This document shows positions 13,843-19,276 of a stretch of DNA of 19,276 bases, in pieces (position 1 is the stretch's first letter; each line of letters starts with the position of its first letter). Below the pieces are notes generated by a model. It saw only the letters and a program-made list of their open reading frames with translations. It was not told where the DNA came from and did no database searches. The position numbers and the translations under genes are program-made. The stretch comes from JBJFGR01 sp051892875 (lineage in GTDB: Bacteria; Pseudomonadota; Gammaproteobacteria; Enterobacterales; Succinivibrionaceae), in assembly GCA_051892875.1 (NCBI GenBank), contig JBJFGR010000033.1, positions 1-19,276 on the forward strand, given 5' to 3'.

Positions 13843-15186
13843 GTCAAAACTCAAAGCCTTCCCAAAAGTTGCTTTCATATTTATGACACCATCTTTCACT
13901 ATGTGTTGGCCATTCACAAATGTATGAGCTATGCTATTATTAAAAGTCATCCCCGTAAATGGAGACCAACCACATTTTGAGACTATACATGAAGGTTTTA
14001 CTGTGAAGGTTTTATTTGGATCTATTACAACTAAATCTGCAAAATATCCTTCTCTAATATACCCACGTTTTTCAATATTATATCTGTCAGCAACATTGTG
14101 GCACATAGCTGTAACTACATCTTCTATTTCAAGTTCATTGCGATGAACAAGTTCTAACATTGCTAATAATGAAAATTGAATTAAAGGTAATCCAGATGGC
14201 GCTTTATAATATGGTTGTTGTTTTTCTTCATAAGTATGAGGTGCATGGTCAGTTGCTACATTTGTAATAACACCTTCTTTTAAAGCTTTTATTAGAGCTT
14301 GTCTATCATTTTCAGTTTTAACAGCAGGATTACATTTTAATTTATTACCTAAAGAACTATAAAATGAATCATTAAAAAATAGATGATGGACACATACTTC
14401 GCAGGTGATTTTTCTGTCTGAAACTTTTATATCAGAAAAAGGTCGAAATAACTCAAGTTCTTCTTTTGTTGATAGATGAAAAACATGAAGATTTGCATTA
14501 GTTTCTTTTGCTAATTCTACCGCTTTTTTGGTAGATTTAAAACATGCTTCTCTACTTCTTATAAGAGGGTGCATAGAAGGTTCTAAATTTTCTTCACCAT
14601 ATTTGTTTTTAAATTGTGCGTAATTTTGAGCAATAATATTATTATCTTCACAATGCGTTGCTATAGGAACCTGGCTGTTAATAAAAATATTTCTTAAAGC
14701 TTCTTCTTTATCAACAAGAAGAGATCCTGTTGAAGATCCCATAAATACTTTTACGCCAGCAATTTTACGAGGGTCAATAGATTTTATTTCATTTAAGTTA
14801 CTATCAGTTGCACCAAGAAGGAAGCTATAATTTGCATAAGAATTGCGAGAGGCTATTTGATTTTTATTTTCAATAGCTTCTATTGTTGTAGCTGGCGGAG
14901 TATTGTTGGGCATATCCATAAAAGATGTAGTACCGCCTAATACAGCTGCTAGAGATTCTGTTGCAATTGTTGCTTTATTTATATTACCAGGTTCTCTAAA
15001 ATGAACCTGATCGTCGATTACTCCTGGAATAATGATCTGATGGGAACAATCTATAATATTATAACTATTATTAGCAGAAATTGAGTTATCAATTTTTGAA
15101 ATAAATCCTTTTTCAATAAGGATATCTCGGTAGCTATTACCATTTTCATTTATGGTTATAGCGTTTTTTAATAAAGTTTTACACAT
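13837..15186 (-). CDS. pyrC: Dihydroorotase, long (~450-residue) amidohydrolase type
   Basis: This 449-residue amidohydrolase probably closes carbamoyl-aspartate to dihydroorotate in pyrimidine synthesis. Visible motifs are GVIDDQVHFREPG (55-67), GVKVFMGSSTG (Lys146 is the candidate bridging lysine), THCED (His178), LHVFHLST (His234/237), NPAVK and ATDHAPHTYEEK (Asp313). The usual HxH metal motif reads QVH, with Gln60 in place of the first His. The protein is ~100 residues longer than the usual gammaproteobacterial PyrC, and its motifs resemble the dihydroorotases of Bacteroidota, as far as I recall them. Allantoinase-like activity is an alternative. There is no clear Shine-Dalgarno. It diverges from the Nudix gene across 83 bases. 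The function is likely but not proven. Confidence 0.85.
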   Translation of the reverse strand: MCKTLLKNAITINENGNSYRDILIEKGFISKIDNSISANNSYNIIDCSHQIIIPGVIDDQVHFREPGNINKATIATESLAAVLGGTTSFMDMPNNTPPATTIEAIENKNQIASRNSYANYSFLLGATDSNLNEIKSIDPRKIAGVKVFMGSSTGSLLVDKEEALRNIFINSQVPIATHCEDNNIIAQNYAQFKNKYGEENLEPSMHPLIRSREACFKSTKKAVELAKETNANLHVFHLSTKEELELFRPFSDIKVSDRKITCEVCVHHLFFNDSFYSSLGNKLKCNPAVKTENDRQALIKALKEGVITNVATDHAPHTYEEKQQPYYKAPSGLPLIQFSLLAMLELVHRNELEIEDVVTAMCHNVADRYNIEKRGYIREGYFADLVVIDPNKTFTVKPSCIVSKCGWSPFTGMTFNNSIAHTFVNGQHIVKDGVINMKATFGKALSFDR

Positions 15187-15199
15187 AATTTGAAAAAAT

Positions 15200-15228
15200 T
15201 TAACTATTGATGAATTATAAAATATAAT
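15200..15228 (+). promoter_or_regulatory. Predicted promoter of the ADP-ribose pyrophosphatase gene
   Basis: TTAACT (15200-15205), a 17-base spacer and TATAAT (15223-15228) point toward nudF, with about 35 bases of leader. A minus-strand TATAAT at 15241-15236 probably serves the divergent dihydroorotase gene, so the two promoters overlap back to back within 83 bases. Confidence 0.55.
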
Positions 15229-15269
15229 GACATTTATTATACAAGATAATTAAATGCAGTAGGTTAAAA

Positions 15270-15866
15270 ATGAAAAAAGAATTTAAAATAATAAATAAAG
15301 AGTGTGGTTACTCTGGTTTTTTTAAACTTAATAAATACAAACTTTCATATGAAAAATTTGATGGTAGTACTGCAGGTCCTATGACTAGAGAGCTTTTAGA
15401 AAGAGGGCATGCAGCGGCTATTATTCCCTATGATCCTGTTTTAAATAAAGTTGTGTTGATTGAACAATTTCGTCCAGGTGCTATTTATGATGAAGTTTCT
15501 CCATGGATGATAGAAGTTGTTGCTGGTATTAAAGATGGTATGGAATCAGGAGCAGAGACAGTATGCCGAGAAATACAGGAAGAAGCTGGTATCAAGTGTG
15601 AACGATTAAAATATGTTACAAAATTTTATGTAAGTCCTGGTGGTACAACTGAAACTATAGAATTGTTCGTTGGTAAAGTAGATTCAGCTGTTGCAGATGG
15701 TGTATATGGTTTAGCTTGTGAATGTGAAGATATTAGAGTATTTTCTGTGGATTTAGATGAAGCTATAAAAATGTTAGATAGAGGCGAGATAAAAAATGCA
15801 ATAGCTATTATTAGTTTACAATATTTGCAATTGCATGCAAAAGAACTTCAACAAGAATGGATATAA
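15270..15866 (+). CDS. nudF: ADP-ribose pyrophosphatase, Nudix hydrolase
   Basis: This 198-residue Nudix enzyme is predicted to hydrolyse ADP-ribose to AMP and ribose 5-phosphate. The Nudix box is complete at 86-108: Gly86, five residues, Glu92, seven residues, then Arg100-Glu101 and Glu104-Glu105 before Gly107. The preceding VLIEQFRPGA, and the later YVSPGGTTETIELFVG with its proline about 15 residues past the box, are typical of the ADP-ribose subgroup. Length agrees with E. coli NudF (~209). A modest TAGG Shine-Dalgarno precedes the ATG. No terminator follows; the next 189 bases are almost pure A/T up to hsdR. Confidence 0.9.
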   Translation: MKKEFKIINKECGYSGFFKLNKYKLSYEKFDGSTAGPMTRELLERGHAAAIIPYDPVLNKVVLIEQFRPGAIYDEVSPWMIEVVAGIKDGMESGAETVCREIQEEAGIKCERLKYVTKFYVSPGGTTETIELFVGKVDSAVADGVYGLACECEDIRVFSVDLDEAIKMLDRGEIKNAIAIISLQYLQLHAKELQQEWI

Positions 15867-16025
15867 TCATAAGGATCTATAATAAAAGTTTATCAAGAAT
15901 TAATTCAATGATTAGGTTTTATTTATTATATTATATTTTATTTTATACGTTTTTATTAATTATTTTATATATATGAAAAATTATTACAAATTATTATAAT
16001 AAATATTATTTTTGTGTTTTTATAT

Positions 16026-16031
16026 TATAAT
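16026..16031 (+). promoter_or_regulatory. Possible -10 element of hsdR
   Basis: A TATAAT lies 25 bases before the hsdR ATG at the end of an extremely AT-rich 189-base spacer, with no convincing -35. Because the spacer is almost all A/T, a TATAAT here carries limited weight. Confidence 0.3.
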
Positions 16032-16055
16032 TTAATCCTTATATTGGAGAGTAAT

Positions 16056-19000
16056 ATGTCAGAGTTTAGTGAAGATAGTAGAGTAAAGTTTCCTACAATT
16101 AAGCATCTTATGGAAATGGGATATGAGTACATTTCTTTTAAAGGTGTTAGCACTAAAGATGGTGTTTTAGAGAAAACTGATGTTGACCCTCTGACAAATA
16201 TTTTACCTTCTTACTTAAAAAAATCATTTTTAAAGTTAAATCCAACTAAACATGAGGGAGATTTTGAAAAACTTCTTACAAAAATTCAAAATTCACTAAA
16301 TAATGATGATCTTGGTAAACAGTTTTATAATGATTTTCTCTTAAATCCTGATGAAAGAATAATAGATTTATCAGGTCCTGAAAATTTTAGAGTTAATAAT
16401 ACATTTCAGGTTACAACAGAGTTAACTTGTGGAGATAAAAATTCAGATAACTATAGACCTGATATAACTTTGTTTATAAATGGTTTGCCTTTAGCTTTTA
16501 TTGAGGTAAAAAAAGAAAATAATACAAAAGGAATTCAAGCAGAAACCGACAGAATGAAGATTAGATTTAAAACACTTGCGTTTAGGAGGTTTTTAAATAT
16601 TACTCAAATAATGGTTTTTAGCAACGATATGGAATACGCGTTAGAGAACAGACCTCCTATTCAAGGTGCTTATTATGCAACTATTGGTAGAAGAGATACT
16701 AAATACTCAACATTTAGAGAAGAAAACCAAGATAGCTTTCCTATAAAACAGCATATCAACCCTGTTCCAAGAGTATTGGAAGAATTAATGTTGAAGGATA
16801 ATAATGTCCCGCAGTATATTAATTATTCAGAGTATAAGACTAATTGTAATTTTTCAAATTCTCCAACTAAAAGAATGTGCAATAGTTTGTTTAGTTTTGA
16901 AAGATTTCACTTTTTATTAAAATATGGTATTGCATATGCTGATTATAGTTTTGGTAAACAAAAACACATAATACGTTATCCTCAACTTTTTGCAACAAAG
17001 TCTATTGAAAGAATGCTAGATAGAGGTGAACAAAAAGGTGTAATATGGCATACTCAAGGAAGTGGAAAAACAGCATTAACTTACTATAATGTAAAATATC
17101 TAACTGATTATTATTCAAAAAAAGGAATAATTCCTCAATTTTTCTTTATTGTAGATAGACTTGATTTGATGGTACAAGCTCAGATGGAGTTTTCTTGTCG
17201 AGGATTAAAAGTAAATCCTGTTCAGGATAAAGAAGATTTTAAGAACATAATAACTAGTTCGCTAACAACACAAAATCAAGAAGGTAAACTAGAAATTACA
17301 GTTGTAAATATTCAAAAATTTACAGATGATTCAAGAGCTATAAGTAAATCAGCATACAACTTACAGGTAAAGAGAATTTATTTTATTGATGAAGCTCATA
17401 GAAATTATGATCCAAAAGGTTCTTTTTTAAAAAATCTTTTTGCTAGTGATGAAAATGCAATAAAAATTGCGTTAACAGGTACACCTATAATAACTAGAGA
17501 TATGAATACCAAAGATATTTTTGGTAGGTATATTCATACATATTACTATAATGCATCTATTTCTGATGGTTATACTCTTAGATTATTGAGAGAAAATATT
17601 AAATCAAATTTTAAAGGTCAAATGCAGGATACAATAAAGCAACTTAAAGTAGATCCTCGATATGTGAAAATTAAGGATATTTATTCTCATAAGAATTATG
17701 TTGAACCTTTATTAGATTATGTAATAAATGATTTAAAGGATTATAGAACTTCAGAAAACGATTCATCTCTAGCAGGTATGGTTGTTTGTAGTAGCAAGCA
17801 ACAAGCTGAAATGATGTACAAAATTTTCCTTGACAAATATGCAGATCCTAATGAATTGCATAAAGAAGTTGATGATGGAATACAAATTATAGAAAGCGTT
17901 TCTCCTGAAGTTATTTCAGGGGCAAAAGATTGGGTTGCAAAAAAGGGATATTATAGGGCTGCATTAATTTTATGTGATAGTGATGGAAAAGAAACAAGAA
18001 AGGCGTGGATTGATTTATTTAAAGAAGGAAGAATAGATCTTTTAATTGTTTTTCAAATGTTACAGACTGGATTTGATGCACCAAGACTAAAAAAATTATA
18101 TTTAAATAGAATGGTAAAAGCTCATAATTTACTACAGACTTTAACAAGAGTTAATAGACCATATAAGGATTTAAAATATGGATGTGTAGTAGATTTTGCT
18201 GATATTGAACAAGAATACAGTAAAACAAATGGTACTTATCAGAAGGAACTTGAGGAAGAACAGGGGAAAGATGCTGTATCAACAATAGATAGATTATTCG
18301 TTTCTGAGGATGAAGCAAGAGAGCAAATTATATCAGCTGTTGAAATACTTGAACCATTTGAGTTACAAAATCCAACAATTTTTAGTAAACAGGTAAATTT
18401 AGTTGATGATGTAAAGAGATTGCATGAAATCAGAAAATCATTAGTGGTATTACAGGGAATACATAATATGCTGATGAGCCAAGGTTCGGATGTTGAAAAA
18501 ATACGTGACGAATTCGAGGATAGATGTAATTTTTCAGAAATGTATAATTTTATTAAAGCAACAAAAAATAGAATTATAAGCATAAATTATTTAAACCATG
18601 ACAGCGATGTAGAGAATGTAAAAGGATTACTAAACACAGCATTAGAAGACTTGACTTTTAATTTTGAAAAAGTAGGTGAAGAAGTTCTTGAATTAGCAGA
18701 GCAATACAAAGAGGCTGTTGCTTATGTTAGGAATAATCTTTTAAATAATATAGATCCCGATGATCCTGAATATAAAACTCTTGAACAAGCTTTTCTTGAA
18801 GAGGTTACAAAGAAGGGGATTATAGATGGAAATGACCAAAATTCTATGACTGTTTTTAATATGCATGATAGAGTAAATGCAATAAATAATATATTGGATA
18901 GAATACGTAAAAAGAATGAAGAAGATAATATTATTGCAATGAAATATAAAGGTGATAAAAAATTTGTTAGAATAGAAAAACGTTTAAAAGAAAAAAGTCA

Positions 19001-19276
19001 TGAAGCAGAACAGAAAAATACTGAAAACTCTCCATATCTAGTATTTACAAAAAATCAAAATAAAGTTAACAAAGTTTTATTAAATATAAAGGAAGAAGTT
19101 GATGAAGTTTGTCTTAAAAATGAAGAAGTTATCAATGTCGCTGGATATTTTAATAAACAAGTAAAATCATCAGTTACAAGACAATTTAGAGCAGCTTTTG
19201 GAGCTACAGATTCTGATTTACGAAATTTTGTAACAGGAATAATTGGTAAAGAATATAAACTTACAACAAATAGAGT
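16056..19276 (+). CDS. hsdR: Type I restriction enzyme, R subunit (cut by window end)
   Basis: HsdR is the ATP-driven translocase and nuclease of a type I restriction complex, acting with HsdM and HsdS. The frame is open for 1,073 codons from an ATG with GGAGAG 6 bases upstream and has no stop before the window edge. The nuclease centre is PDI with Asp136, then Glu150-Val-Lys152. Walker A is QGSGKT (334-339), the DEAH box is at 445-448, motif III is LTGTP (473-477), and motif VI is QTLTRVNR (694-701). The C-terminal part is helical and charged, as expected for contact with HsdM. EcoR124I HsdR is ~1,038 residues, so little should be missing. hsdM and hsdS are not upstream, so if present they lie to the right. 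Confidence 0.93.
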   Translation, partial: MSEFSEDSRVKFPTIKHLMEMGYEYISFKGVSTKDGVLEKTDVDPLTNILPSYLKKSFLKLNPTKHEGDFEKLLTKIQNSLNNDDLGKQFYNDFLLNPDERIIDLSGPENFRVNNTFQVTTELTCGDKNSDNYRPDITLFINGLPLAFIEVKKENNTKGIQAETDRMKIRFKTLAFRRFLNITQIMVFSNDMEYALENRPPIQGAYYATIGRRDTKYSTFREENQDSFPIKQHINPVPRVLEELMLKDNNVPQYINYSEYKTNCNFSNSPTKRMCNSLFSFERFHFLLKYGIAYADYSFGKQKHIIRYPQLFATKSIERMLDRGEQKGVIWHTQGSGKTALTYYNVKYLTDYYSKKGIIPQFFFIVDRLDLMVQAQMEFSCRGLKVNPVQDKEDFKNIITSSLTTQNQEGKLEITVVNIQKFTDDSRAISKSAYNLQVKRIYFIDEAHRNYDPKGSFLKNLFASDENAIKIALTGTPIITRDMNTKDIFGRYIHTYYYNASISDGYTLRLLRENIKSNFKGQMQDTIKQLKVDPRYVKIKDIYSHKNYVEPLLDYVINDLKDYRTSENDSSLAGMVVCSSKQQAEMMYKIFLDKYADPNELHKEVDDGIQIIESVSPEVISGAKDWVAKKGYYRAALILCDSDGKETRKAWIDLFKEGRIDLLIVFQMLQTGFDAPRLKKLYLNRMVKAHNLLQTLTRVNRPYKDLKYGCVVDFADIEQEYSKTNGTYQKELEEEQGKDAVSTIDRLFVSEDEAREQIISAVEILEPFELQNPTIFSKQVNLVDDVKRLHEIRKSLVVLQGIHNMLMSQGSDVEKIRDEFEDRCNFSEMYNFIKATKNRIISINYLNHDSDVENVKGLLNTALEDLTFNFEKVGEEVLELAEQYKEAVAYVRNNLLNNIDPDDPEYKTLEQAFLEEVTKKGIIDGNDQNSMTVFNMHDRVNAINNILDRIRKKNEEDNIIAMKYKGDKKFVRIEKRLKEKSHEAEQKNTENSPYLVFTKNQNKVNKVLLNIKEEVDEVCLKNEEVINVAGYFNKQVKSSVTRQFRAAFGATDSDLRNFVTGIIGKEYKLTTNR

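Noticed and set aside
18239..18583. Minus-strand open frame inside hsdR
   Set aside because: Antisense shadow of the hsdR helical region; its Ser/Cys-rich translation resembles no family.

Overview
This is an AT-rich bacterial chromosome segment, almost certainly from a gammaproteobacterium of the lineage that carries FNR, ArcA and UspE together (Enterobacterales, Pasteurellales, Orbales, Aeromonadales and relatives). The evidence is a recognisable ArcA, an FNR with the Fe-S cysteine pattern, the fnr-uspE pair, the pth-ychF pair, and the pcnB-folK-panB-panC cluster. Low GC, homopolymeric A/T tracts, decayed genes and long AT-rich spacers suggest a host-associated or reduced genome. I cannot name the genus from sequence alone.

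Layout. From 101 to 8983 every gene is on the minus strand. Read in transcription order these are fnr, uspE, pcnB, a second out-of-frame copy of the PcnB C-terminal half, folK, panB, panC, (terminator), panD, pth and ychF. Positions 8984-9659 are a 676-base non-coding stretch with nested inverted repeats. From 9660 the plus strand carries lpxK-kdsB (overlapping stop and start), a Bax-inhibitor-like membrane protein gene with its own promoter and terminator, arcA behind a near-consensus promoter, and a broken MNT nucleotidyltransferase. A hairpin-rich interval follows. Then come a minus-strand dihydroorotase of unusual type, a divergent ADP-ribose pyrophosphatase gene, and a type I restriction subunit (hsdR) that runs off the right edge.

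How the genes work together. PanB, PanC and PanD supply pantothenate for CoA. FolK supplies the folate precursor. PcnB polyadenylates RNA. Pth and YchF act at the ribosome. LpxK and KdsB build lipid A and activate Kdo for the outer membrane. FNR, ArcA and UspE are the oxygen, redox and stress regulators. The segment right of arcA looks more accessory: a decayed toxin-antitoxin-like gene, a dihydroorotase resembling the Bacteroidota type, and the start of a restriction-modification locus.

The most interesting points are these. (1) pcnB has no ATG/GTG/TTG that can give its conserved N-terminus, but it has a strong Shine-Dalgarno followed by ATT. E. coli pcnB is known to use the same rare start codon. 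(2) Just after pcnB, in the +1 frame, lies a diverged second copy of the PcnB RNA-binding/C-terminal half. The two frames overlap exactly where A9 and A8 tracts occur, so a one-base slip would fuse them into a 675-residue protein. (3) The pth promoter sits inside a perfect 13-bp inverted repeat.
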